A stretch of DNA of 64,000 nt, taken from positions 15,229,009 to 15,293,008 of the forward strand of contig CM075938.1 in the NCBI GenBank assembly GCA_038030265.1, given 5' to 3'. A program made the position numbers and the translations under genes. This document shows positions 1 to 10,993 of this stretch, piece by piece; the first letter of the stretch is position 1; each line of letters begins with the position of its first letter. The stretch is from Corythucha ciliata (lineage: Eukaryota; Arthropoda; Insecta; Hemiptera; Tingidae). The notes beneath the pieces were generated by a model that was not told the DNA's origin, did not search any database, and saw only the letters and a program-made list of their open reading frames with translations.

Positions 1-2215
1 AAATTCCTGTTCTGGGAGTGAACGTGCCAGTCATGGTGAAAAAATGTCCGTGCCGCGCCGGGTCATAAATGTCAGTTTTGGGGCAAAAATGTCAGTGCTG
101 GGGCCTAAATGTCAGTTCTGAGGCCGAAATGCCAGTGCAGGGGCATAAATGTAACAGTTCTGAGGCTAAAACGTCTTTGCTCTGGCCAAAAAGGCCAGTT
201 TTGGATTCAAAATGCCAGTCATGACGAAAAAATGTCATTGCCGGGTCATAAATGTCAGTTCTGAGGCATAATTGTCAGTTCCGGAGCGTAAATGTCGGTT
301 TTGGGGCAAAAATGTCAGTGCTGGGGCATAAATGTCAGTTCTGAGGCCGAAATGCCTGTGCAGGGCATAAATGTAGCAGTTCTGAGGCTAAATCTTCTGT
401 GCTCTGGCCAAAAAGATCAGTTTTGGATTCAAAATGCCAGTCATGACGAAAAAATGTCATTGCCGGGTCATAAATGTCAGTTCTGAGGCATAATTGTCAG
501 TTCCGGAGCGTAAATGTCAGTTTTTGGGCAAAAATGTCAGTGCCGGGTCATAAACATCAGTTCTGAGGCAAAATTTTCAGTGCTGGGGCATAAATGTCAC
601 TTCTGGGGCAAAAATGTCAGTTCCGGGGCATAAATGTCCGTCATGAGGCAGAAACTTAGTGCAGGAAGATAAATGTTACAGTTCTGAGGCAAAAACGTAT
701 AAACTTTAGGGAAAAATGCCAGTTCTGGGTTCAAAATACCAGTTATGGCGAAAAAATGTCAGTGCCGAGGCATGAATATCAGTTCTGAGGCAAAAATGTC
801 AGGGTCGGGGCGTGAATGTCGCAGTTCTAAGCTAAAAACGTATGTGCTTTGGGAAAAAATGCCAATTCTGGATTCAAAACGCCAGTCGTGGTGAAAAAAT
901 GTCAGTGCCGGGACATAAATGTCAGTTCTGAGGCAAAAATGTCAGTGCTGGGGCATGAATGTCAGTTATGAGGCAGAAACATCGGTGCAGAGGCATAAAT
1001 GTCACAGTTCTAAGGCAAACGTATATGCTTTGGAGAAAAATTCCACTTCTGGACTCAAAATGCCAGTTATGGCGAAAAAATGTCAGTGCCGTGGCATAAA
1101 TGTCGTAGTTCTGAGGCCAAAACGTCTGTGCTTTGGGTATAAATGCCCGTTCTGGGGCAAAATACGTGTTCTTGGACATCAATTTCTGTTCTGGGAGCAA
1201 ACATTCCAGTTCTTGATCCAAAATACCAATTAATGAGGCAAAATGCCAGTCAGGCGAAGGAGCCAGTGCTGGGGCAAAATAGTTAGTTCGTAGGGAAAAT
1301 TGCCAGTTCTGATGCTGAAAGTAGTTAAATGTCAGTTCTCAGGAAAAAAGTTGCAGATGTGAGGCACAGAGCTCAGGGTGAAAATGCCAAATATGAGGGC
1401 AAAAATGCCAGTTATAGGCCATAAATTCCTGTTCTTGGGCAAACTTTCCAGATCTGTATCAAAAATGCCGATCCTACGGCAAATATATCATTAATTGATC
1501 AAAAATGTCTGCGCAGAAGCAAGAATATCAGTCCCGAGAAGGAAATTCCTATTCTGAAGCAGAAATGTCGGTGGTTGGGACAAAAATGTCTGTTCTGGAG
1601 AAATGATATCAGTCGCCTGACCTAGTTTTCCTGCCATGAAAAACAAAAATATACGTTCTGTGAATAAAATTTTAGCTCTAGAATCATAGTGCCAGTCCTA
1701 AGGCACAAGTGCTGAGAAAAAATCGGGGCGAACTTGCCAGTACTAGGGCAAACTGGCAGTTTCATGGGCAAATATGGCAGCGTTATGACAAAAGGTCAGT
1801 TCTGGGGCTGAAATTTCTGCTCTGGGGGCAAAAGTACCAGTTTTGGATTGTAACTGTCAGTGAAAGGGCATAAATCGGTTAACTCTGAAATTACAGTTCT
1901 GAGGCAAGAATGTCAGTTCAGGAGCCAACATTCCTGTTCTTTGGGCAAAAATACCAGTTCTTCGGGCATTAATGCCAGTTCTGGAGGAAAATGCCAGTTC
2001 TGGCGGAAAATGCCAGTTCTGGAGGAAAATGCCTGTTCTGGGCGACAATTCTTGGGGCAAAAATTCTAGTTCTGGATCCAAGGTGCCAGTACTAGAGCAA
2101 TAATGGCAATTCTTCGGCAAAAATGCCAAATTATCGAGTAAACATGCTCTGTACAGGGGCACGAATGTCAATTATGAGAGACAAACATTCCAGTTCCGAG
2201 GAAATGTCATTTATT
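1..2215. repeat. Fam-A tandem array, 20-bp unit
   Basis: About 110 degenerate copies of a unit close to AAATGTCAGTTCTGAGGCAT, with variants such as AAATGTCAGTGCTGGGGCAT. A less common variant containing GGATTCAAAATGCCAG recurs at 203, 425, 728, 870 and 1051, so a higher-order arrangement sits on top of the 20-bp unit. The most regular stretch is 1971-2043, where four copies are nearly identical. The array begins before the window. Because 20 is not a multiple of 3, all three frames rotate through the unit and produce Cys/Gln-rich open frames that are not genes. Confidence 0.9.
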
Positions 2216-5200
2216 TCGGCGTGCTGTTAGCTCCTGAAATTGAAATTTCAGCTCCTTAACCTTGTTATCCGACTGTAGGCAATGGTGATGGGGTTGTATG
2301 TTTTACGCAGCCAGTTTTTACGTCATTATCGAAGTTCCGTCGTATTCTGTGGAGCATGTGAACAGGTTTCAATCACGGAAATGTCAAGTTTCCCGCCCCT
2401 CGACGTAGCTAAAATTGTTGACAGTGAACCATGGCCTCCCACCCCGTCCCGCGGGTGGTAGACCCCTGCCACAGTACCTTACGAGGCACGACTTTTTTAA
2501 CAGGATGGTTAATGCTGAGGATGGAGTTTTGAATGGCTCGTTTTATTCATGAAGACCACTTCATGAGTTCGGTTGGTTCATTCAGCGTGCAGGTAACAGA
2601 GCATTTCTCAAGTCGAAAACACGTCGCTATTATTATGATCACATAGCGCAATGCAGGGTCACAACGATGACACGTTCCCTCCCCCCCCATTCTAACAAAA
2701 CAGATCGATTTGCAATGAATAAGGGCAAACTAATGAGACACGAACAGGGAGGGATGAACACAAAATAAACTTATAGCAAACTCTAATAGTCAGACTCTCC
2801 AAAGTCTCATGGAGCCGGTCGTTTTCTATTTTCTCCCCCCTTCCATTCGGCACGATTTATGGACTTATTAACGACTTTAGAGGGGGACACAATATTGATG
2901 GCTTACATATCGTTTTCTGATTTTGATCAGCTACAAAAAGTCATGGAAAAAGATACGCGGGCGATGGGGTGGATGGACCAGGGGTGGGGGCGGTTGCGAT
3001 ACGGGTTGATGGATTTCCCAAGTGTGTAACTAACTGGGTAATCTTCGTTGTAAGTTGGCGGGAGAGTCTGAAAGAGGAGAGTGGAAGAGGGAAGGACTTT
3101 TCTTGAGCGAAGAACCTTGAGTTCTATATATAGGGAAGGATGAAGTATGGCAGATAAATCTGAAGAAAAGAAAAGGAGCACTTTCAAAGAGACGGGGAAA
3201 AAGGATAAGACCGTGGGGGCGGTGGAGCGGGTGATCCACGCGTTGAAGAAGCAAAAGAAAAGAGGGGTATATACCCTCATAACAAGCTAATCGGGAGGGA
3301 TGGGTCAAATTCTGGTGTAGTGGCCAGGGGTTCAGAGCAATTCCAAGAGGATGAAGTTCGCAAGAACCTCGATCCTTTAAAATATGATGGGTCCTACAAC
3401 TGAGTGTTAGTGACTTGAGCTAATACCTTGAGCATGATATAGAAAGCAACGTCCCTAATCTTCCATGAATCACCTTTTTTCGCTCACGCTCACCAGTAAA
3501 ATGGTACCTTTTTTTTTTCTTCACGCGTGGGTGAAAAGTTGAGGTGAAAATGGGATTTGTCTAGTTCCCCTGTTACATATTTAGAGAACTGACACCGCTG
3601 GCATTTTTTTTGCCCCAGATTTTTCACGCCGTAACGAGCGCTGGCAATGTTGACAAAGGGTGGTGTTGGTGTTGCGGGGGGGGGGGCTGTCCTCGCTCTT
3701 CAAAACCAGTCATCTCCATTATTCAGCAATCTGACTGAGCGAGACTTTTTTTTTTTGCTATCTGGCCCCATGTTAATATGCAAATGCCGACATGTTATTT
3801 GCCCCCTTTCTGAACTTTCACGCCAGTCCTTTGCCATACAGTTGGGTCAGAAGGGTTCGGGGGCACATCCAATAACTCACGTACTTATCAGCTTTGTTTT
3901 CAAGCGAGACGCGTACTGTTTGTCGTGTCTCTTAGCTTTAGAATATTTATGTACTTTTGCCTCGGCAAGACAGCGTAAAAAACGTCGCAGGGGATTATTT
4001 ATTTGTATTCATGCAGTTTTCTTGCATTTATAAAATTGCATACAAGAGAGACAGGAATTTATGTAGTTTATGTCATGATAAAAAATTAAACTGTGGAGAA
4101 ACAGTAAAAAGTTGATAAGTTCTTATCGGGTTCCCACCCCTTAGCAATTCGCTATTTTATACAAGACTCATTCAATCCTCGTGAAGTTTTCCAGTCGAAA
4201 GCCTCTCCTTTCGACTCACCCTCACTTTGTTTCCCTCTCTGGGGGAACATTACTGGAGAAATGGTTTGAAGGGTGCAAAAGCCCACAATGAAGTATCGAG
4301 AAAGAAGTTGGGGGAGCGGTTGGAAGGTCGAGTGTGATCAAAACCCGGATGGGGAAAAGTAGGCGACGCGGTGTGGCGGCGGCGTAGAGTAATCCTTGTG
4401 ACAAACTCTCTCCATCACCCTCCTCTCACCATCAGACCACTAAAAGCCGGCAAACAACTTGTCCAACCACTGGCAATTAGAAACTGAAAGTCCAACCGTT
4501 TCCTACTCTGCTTCAACTTCCTCACCCCACTCCACCATCGGTATCAACCAACTCCGCCAAGCTTCAAGTTGGACAACTCACATGCTTTTCAACTCTTTTC
4601 TTCTCTTCTTCCACTCACACTAACACCGACGCCGCCGCCTTCGTTACATCCGTAGTGTCCTCTATGCCAGCACCACCCTTATACCCAGACGACTTCCTCA
4701 CAGAAAATGGTCCTTTTCATTTGAGAAAGAGAAAGAACAGGACGACCAAACTGACAAGGTTGTGGCGATGAAAACAGAACTGAAGGAGCAAGCCGATAAA
4801 AAAAACCTCAATCCGTTTATCACCTTAGCTCTAGCTCGATAAAGTTTAACTTTTTCCCTTCCCTACTTTTTTCATGTTTGTTTAGGCCCGCTCCACTTAA
4901 AGACTAGAGAATGTAAATATTAGTGATTTAAACAAGTAATAAATGTTTACTCAAGACTTTTAGTGAGGCTCTCGCCTCTTGTGAATGGAATCATGCGGTA
5001 GGTGGGAAGTAGAGGGAGCACAAGTGGATAAAATCGAACCTATCACAACGAGGATAAAAAGGCAACAAAATTAATAATAAAAATACAATAAACCAGCCCC
5101 CATCACGGATTTCCTTATTTTTGACGTTTATGAACCCTCTTTTTGTTGGTGTTTTCTTATTTCTTCCCTTCTGGAAAGAAAGAAAAACCTGAAAAACCCC

Positions 5201-5790
5201 CGCACCCAACCATCAAAATTTTTAGTGTTATCTTTTCCATCTAACAATGCCCCAACCGCATCGCCCCTCCCTACACCCCCACCCAAATGCCACCAACCAA
5301 CCATCTTCCGCTAGTCTCGTTACCTTTACAAGGGAGAAAGTATGAAACGGACATAAAGTCTAATGTTGGAACTGGCCTCCAACCCTCTAGCACGGTCTTA
5401 TAAGGGATTTTCCCCAGGATTTTTCTCCTTTTCACACTCACTCTACTCTACCGAACGCCCCCCCCCCCCAGGACAACTCTCGTATTCCGTTTCATATCCA
5501 ATTTTCGCGGTCGGACGAAGGGCTGTTTTTGGTCTTATTGTTTAATCAGAAGAAATGGCAAGGAAGATGCTTGGATACATGAGCGTGGTGGTGGTGTTTG
5601 GGGGGGGGGGTGTTACTTTTATAACTCTACCCTCGAAAGAAATAAGGGTGATTGAGGGAGTCAGAAAAGATGGAAAATAATGATTTGATACATTTTTCAC
5701 TAGAAGAAACTTTGATTATTTATTCAATCGATCTTTCTTTGCCCTGAATAATTTTTGTTTGGGATGTTCAAGAGGCTAAATATCAACGGG
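2216..5790. other. Unique AT-rich flank or intron, no gene seen
   Basis: Non-repetitive DNA with purine or pyrimidine strand bias, G or C tracts (3676-3686, 5458-5469, 5600-5610) and short T runs. Open frames here are short, lack recognisable domains and overlap low-complexity sequence. If the Ig-domain gene has its signal-peptide exon upstream, this is part of its first intron. Confidence 0.5.
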
Positions 5791-6125
5791 GTTTTTGTTT
5801 AAAATAAATAAATTGGAGGTACCAAAGTTGGTTTTCCAAGAAGGAACAGAAATTTTTGCAGCTCAATCACGAGTTTTTGGATCAACATTTATTGACTGTG
5901 TGGCTAAAATAGCCCGCGTAATTTCAAGTTGCTTAGCCCCCCAAAAAAAATACGCTGCTCTTGGTCCAATGGTAAAAAAAACTTCGGTAATGTGTCGTTC
6001 TCCATCCTCCAGAGACTGTCTTCTCCTCAGAAATCGACTGGGCATCAAAAATAGAATATTTGCCCCCAGAAATCGGCTATTTGGTCAAATAAATCAACTA
6101 CAGCCCTATAGATCATTTCGATAAA
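5791..6125. repeat. Degenerate repeat block with AAATCG-type motif
   Basis: Loosely repeated phrases such as CAGAAATCGGCTATTTGG and AAATAAATCAAC give a weak period near 30 bp. It resembles the Fam-D/G style but is too eroded to assign. Confidence 0.35.
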
Positions 6126-6169
6126 TTGATTATTTGCCCCCAACAATTAAAAAAAGCCTTTGAGATTTT

Positions 6170-6620
6170 GAACCGATGCTCTGCCCAACAAATTGTCCAC
6201 TGTAGTACTCAACCGTAGTTGGAGCTTTGCAATGGTTGCGGGTGTTCTTTGTGTTCGGTACTTTACTAACTGTGGTTTGGAGCTTTGCTGTGGCTGGACC
6301 AATTGAGTGATGGGACCCATGCTGTGGCTGGATCATTGTGGTGGTTTGGACCTTTGCAGTGATTGTACAGCTGCTGTGGTTGGACAGCTGCTGTGGCTGG
6401 AGCTTTACTATGGTTGGAACGTTACTGTGGTTGGAGCTTAACAGTGGTTTGGTGGTTATGACTGAGGTTAGAGCTTTTTGTAGTGGTTGAACTTTGCTCT
6501 GGTTGAACTTTGACTGTGGTTCGATCTTTGCTGTGGTTGTGGCATCGCTATGGTTGGGTTGGGCCTTCTTTGTGATTGGAGCTTTACTGTGGTTTGGAGG
6601 ATCCAACCTGCGTGGTTAGA
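6170..6620 (+). repeat. Fam-B tandem array (GTGGTTGGAGC type)
   Basis: About 25 copies of a 17-20 bp unit reading roughly GCTGTGGTTGGAGCTTT. On the minus strand it yields an Asn/His/Ser/Lys-rich open frame (6130-6606) that is a by-product of the repeat. The reverse complement of the same unit makes up 24545-24850. Confidence 0.8.
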
Positions 6621-7078
6621 GATTTTTGTAGTTGGAGGTTAGCCGTTGTCAAAATGCCCCATTGTGTACGGCCCCTGGGCCCAATTATTCTGTTTCTGTC
6701 TATGACACTGCGTTTAGCCCAAAGTTCAGTTACTGGAACGAAATAGTCCGTCTTCGGTCCGGCCCTGGCTAAAGACTGGAACCGGTTTCACCCCTAGTCT
6801 TAGTGTCGGTTCAATTCCAACCCATTCTGCTGTTATCCATGGGAGAGAGAGAGAGAGAGGGAGAGAAAAACAATGCTGCCTTCAGAAAGTCAAGAACTGT
6901 ATGGTTACTGCCTAGGGCGCGTGCCTCCTTTAAACTCCCTTAGATATGGTCCCTGTTTCAAGTGTTCAAAATTTGATGTTTCTGCCTGGTTGTTGATGCC
7001 AGCCGATTATATTGACTTCAGTGCGGCGCAGTGACTCTGCCTGCCATGCTCCAAAAAGGCAAGAATTAAGGTCGATTC
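6621..7078. other. Unique spacer, no gene seen
   Basis: Non-repetitive sequence between the Fam-B array and the foldback element. It contains a short GA microsatellite (about 6843-6866). Confidence 0.5.
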
Positions 7079-7297
7079 AGACTATTCGGACGTGACGAGG
7101 GAACACGCTGTCCCACGTGTGAAACAAATTTCCAGAAAAGTATTTTGTTTGTTTACGTTCACATTGCCCCGACGTGACGTGGGAACACGTGGGATAGTGC
7201 TTGTCAGAGCAATGTGAACGTAAACAAATAATAGTCTTTTCTGGAATTTTGAATCACACGTGGGAATGCGTGTTCCCACGTCACGTACGAGTAGTCT
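7079..7297. mobile_element. Foldback (MITE-like) element, 89-bp arms
   Basis: The left arm 7079-7167 and right arm 7209-7297 are reverse complements over 89 positions with 12 mismatches by hand alignment, separated by a 41-nt loop. The arms carry CACGTG and GACGTGACG motifs, and the loop repeats a related GACGTGACGTGGGAACACG motif. No coding capacity. No convincing target-site duplication was found, so the class is not settled. Confidence 0.75.
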
Positions 7298-7399
7298 ATA
7301 TTGTCTTTTCTTCTGACCTCACTGGCACGTTCTACAGAGGAAAAATTGAGCATTGTCCATATGGGACTCATTTGAGCCACGTCCGGCTCAAATCGAACA

Positions 7400-8570
7400 C
7401 TTGAAAACATTCAGCCTAAAAATCGGCCGATCAACCTCAGGGAAATTTTTGGCAAACATGATGAAAATTTAAAAATTGACAAAACCGCGTGTTTTAGAGG
7501 TTTCACGACACAGGGAATCCGAGAATCGAGACGGATTTCCAGTCGTAAGGGCCTTTGAAGAAGTCATCCCTGTGAGCCACAAGAATTTTCGTGCACACGG
7601 TGGCCACACGATCGACAGCTTTCTGAATTACTGCAAAGCTCCAAAACCCACAAAAAAACGACTAACCACAAAACAAATTGACTATTTCTGCTTCAAATTG
7701 ACAATTTCCCAAGTCAAATTGATAATTTTTTCATCTATTTGACAATTCGCTAATAAAAATGACGCAAATTCCTACTGAATCTGACGATGTGTCCATTAAA
7801 TTGCCACCTTTTTTAAACTGAAAATTTAATCATAAAATCAACCACTAGCTCATCAGCTTGTGAATTCCCATAAAATGTCATGTTTTCTCATAAAATAAAC
7901 AATGTCCTTATGAAATCGACAATTTCGTCGTGAAACTGACAAGTTTTATCATGAAACGGAAATTTCACGATAGAATTTCCCTTGTTGGTGTTTCGGATGT
8001 TTTTTTTTCCTTGAAATTGTCAATTCGCTTGAGTGATTCCCCGAATGTTGTGTTATGCCCACTGTGGGGCATTGTGTATAATTTCCGCTTTGAATGCGAC
8101 AATTCGCGTGAATACTGCCTAGAATGTGAGGTTTCGCACGGATTTTTGTCCTGAATGAGGCCTTACACTTAATTGTTGGCCTGGAAGTGATGTTTCACTC
8201 TAAAACGGGGAATTTTTTATCAATTTCCCCTACATCGTTGGGTTTCCCGTGAATTATTTTCCATTTTTGTCTTTAAATGTACCTACAATTTACTTATAAC
8301 AACAATACAATTTTCCATGACAATTATTTTTATAAAATAGGTAATTCCTCATACAAATTGCGGGTTCAACGTGAGTGTTTTCCCCAATGTGTTTGCCCCA
8401 AAAATGGGGGCATTTAGCGTAGATTGTTCCCTTGGTGTGCCACAGCCGTTTTGAAACAGTTTTTCTCTCACCCATATGTGACGTTTCGCGTAAATTTTTA
8501 CCTTGGCGCATAAGTTTCTCGGATTTTGATCACGGAATAATCAATTTTGAGGGATTTTCATTGACGGCAA
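7400..8570. repeat. Fam-C degenerate array
   Basis: Repeated AAATTGACAATTT / CTCATAAAA phrases spaced about 20-30 bp, clearest at 7660-7960 and more eroded to 8570. The same family returns at 61931-62900. Open frames (for example 7476-7742 and 7930-8154) simply follow the repeat. Confidence 0.65.
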
Positions 8571-10630
8571 AACAATATTTTGCTGGGTAGCCCCAAATGG
8601 GTTGTTCATTATATTGTGTAACCCATCAATACAACCCACAAACGTTCAATTTCATTGCATAACTCCTAGTTTGCGCAATATTTATTGTACGTGTTGAGCC
8701 GCTTAAGGCCCCAGTACTTTTGAGAAAATGACCCTAAAATATGACTCGATGGGATTTTGGAGGCGGTTTTGATGATTTATTTGCACAAGTGACTTCGACT
8801 CCAGTAGGGGAGGGCAAGGCCCCTGTGCACCCCGCTTATTAGTCAACAAAAATTGAATCCCCCCCCCCGCCTCTTTACTCGTGCACAGAAACGGATTTTT
8901 CGTGCAAGAAATGGCACATTGTCCCCAAAATTTGTCTGTTCTTCAAGGAAACTGAATTTCCAAGTCAAAAACCTGGTTTCTTCGTCAATTTTCACCCCTA
9001 AACAATTTCTTATTTAAATAATTTCGAATATTCCCTTTCTGGGATTATTTTGTCAAAACTTAGGGCGGACAACTTTATCGTTTGGACAAATTTGAAGAAC
9101 AGTTACCTAATCGATCTTTTATAGTTTCTGGGGCGATCTAGGCCGGGCAGCAACCAGGTCCATCTCGATAGGCACTCGAAGGGCCCTACCCGCGTCATTA
9201 CCACCGGTTATGAACCACCGGTTATGAACCACTGTTTCATAACGCCGGTTTTGACCGTAGCGCTCACCACCTTGCGGTATCGTTACTACTTAGAACGTAT
9301 GACGCGAGTTCCAGTTTTAGCTAAACCCAATCGAAGAAATCTCAATTTCTTTCTCACTCTGTTCCACCAGGAGCAATTCTTCATGACGTCTACCCCCCCC
9401 CCTCCATACCTTTTGTTATTATTATTTCAGACTCACCTGGTAAAGTGACGAAACAGTGCTATGAAAGCTCAGTGCTGTCGTGTGTGAATAGTGGTTTTGG
9501 TGGGGGGGGGGGCTAAACGAAAGAAGAAAATACGTGACAATTGTCTAAATCCATGTCACTTTCTAACCTTTCATTGAGACTTTTCTCCTATATTGGCAAG
9601 TTGTCGATGTGCGACAATTCTGTAGCACTGACGTTAGTGAGGCCAGTAATGGAGAGCTCCTCGATCAATTCAATTGACAGAATGATAAGACCTATTTAAC
9701 CTCATTCCCCTCGAGTTTTTCAACGGCCTACAGCAGTTTGCTATAGACATAAAATGTAATGTACGATAACTCATTTTGTTTAACGGTTTAATTAAAGCAA
9801 TATAAAAAATTGCGGTTGCTTAATTTGCAAACGTTCTCATTTTGATCAGATATGGAAATATTTCCCACAGAAATGATGAAGGGTGGGAGGGAAGTCTCGG
9901 CAATGATGTATTCTGTCGCGAACGTGCGTGATCCAAGTCTTTAAACCATTTGTCACCTCTTCTGTATAGTGTTTCACTCCGTTCCCTCTTTCGTGGCAAC
10001 CTTCTGTTTAAACACACACATTATGGCCATCATACCGCTATAATTTCACCTTATGAAATACATAGTTGATGGGGGAAATAGAGCCCTGCATGCTTTTTTT
10101 TTATTATGTCACACTTTCATAAAGAACGGGGTGAAGTTAGCAGTCTAGATACGTCAGAGGCGGGTTTTTCTTTTACGTTATACGAATGCTTACGATGGTT
10201 TTGAAATTGTTCAGCAATCCCCTCTTTCCATCATGTCATCTAGGAAAAAATAAAAGCGGTGATCAATCGATATTTTCCCATCACTAATGAACCTCCTCCC
10301 TGTACCGCTTACTCCGGATTTTTTATTTTATTTTAAAAGGTCGCGCGTTGATCAAAACTGAGGGAGTTAACGAATATTGAGTGCTTGCGGTATGAAGGGG
10401 AGCGGTTATCCGGGGGTATTCCAATTAGCGATTGCTCGATCCAACGGAACAAGTGGTGTGCAGCTCGTTAACGATGGATCACCATGGTTCTAGTTCAGTG
10501 GCTTTTTGGTGGATGCTTGTAATTTAAAACGCTGCAGGATTTTGAAAATGAAAAAAAAAATGCATTTCCTCGTGTGACTTATGAGCTATCACGTGTATCA
10601 TTCGTTTTCCTTTTTTTCTTCTTTTCACAG
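8571..10630. other. Intron or flank with short tandem repeat at 9200
   Basis: Mostly unique sequence with C/G tracts (8859-8868, 9393-9402, 9502-9512). A 14-bp unit ACCACCGGTTATGA is tandemly duplicated at 9200-9227. Eroded Fam-C-like phrases occur at 8930-9060. The end, TTCTTCTTTTCACAG at 10616-10630, is the polypyrimidine tract and AG acceptor of the first recognised exon. Confidence 0.5.
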
Positions 10631-10993
10631 GAGCGCCCGGTCTCAAAATAAAGAACCTCGTCGTGCCCCAAGTCGTACGCAACGGCACTGAGTCGGCCAT
10701 CATCCTCGACTGCGACTACACTCTCGACGATGACCGTGACAAGGACGGTCTCGTCGTCAAATGGTTTTTCAACTCCCTTCAAGTCTACCAATGGATTCCC
10801 GACAAAAAACCTCAAGAGTTGGGCGTTCTCAAAAGTCGTCTCAACCTTGACTACAAAGCGTCGGAGGATCCGTGGAAAATGTATCGCTCCCTTCAAATAC
10901 TCAACCCTACGACCGAACTGTCTGGGGATTACAAGTGCCTCGTGTCGAATTTCGATAATGAAGAGTCGCAAACGAAAAAAATGGTTATCTACG
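10631..10993 (+). CDS. Exon: V-set Ig domain of beat-like surface protein
   Basis: This 363-nt exon begins after a pyrimidine-rich tract ending in CAG and stops at G|GTAAGT. It enters needing one base from the previous exon and leaves in phase 1. Its 120 complete codons form one Ig V-type domain. The B-strand Cys is at about residue 27 (ILDCDY), the core Trp at 44 (VKWFFN) and the F-strand motif LSGDYKC puts the second Cys at 102. The stretch VYQWIP followed by a Pro-rich turn is typical of the beat-like arthropod family. One N-glycosylation sequon (NGT) lies near residue 17. The domain is extracellular and would bind a partner surface protein, by analogy with Beat proteins binding Side proteins. 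No start codon belongs here: this is an internal exon, and the frame running past 10993 is intron read-through. Confidence 0.8.

Noticed and set aside
292..1233. Cys/Gln-rich open frames in the first array
   Set aside because: They follow the 20-bp repeat exactly and change with unit variants. No start context, no domain, and similar frames exist on the other strand.
1..2215. CRISPR-like array
   Set aside because: Units are contiguous and degenerate with no unique spacers, and the window is clearly eukaryotic.
3647..4033. 128-codon plus frame as a gene
   Set aside because: It begins at a G tract, contains simple T runs and has no recognisable domain.
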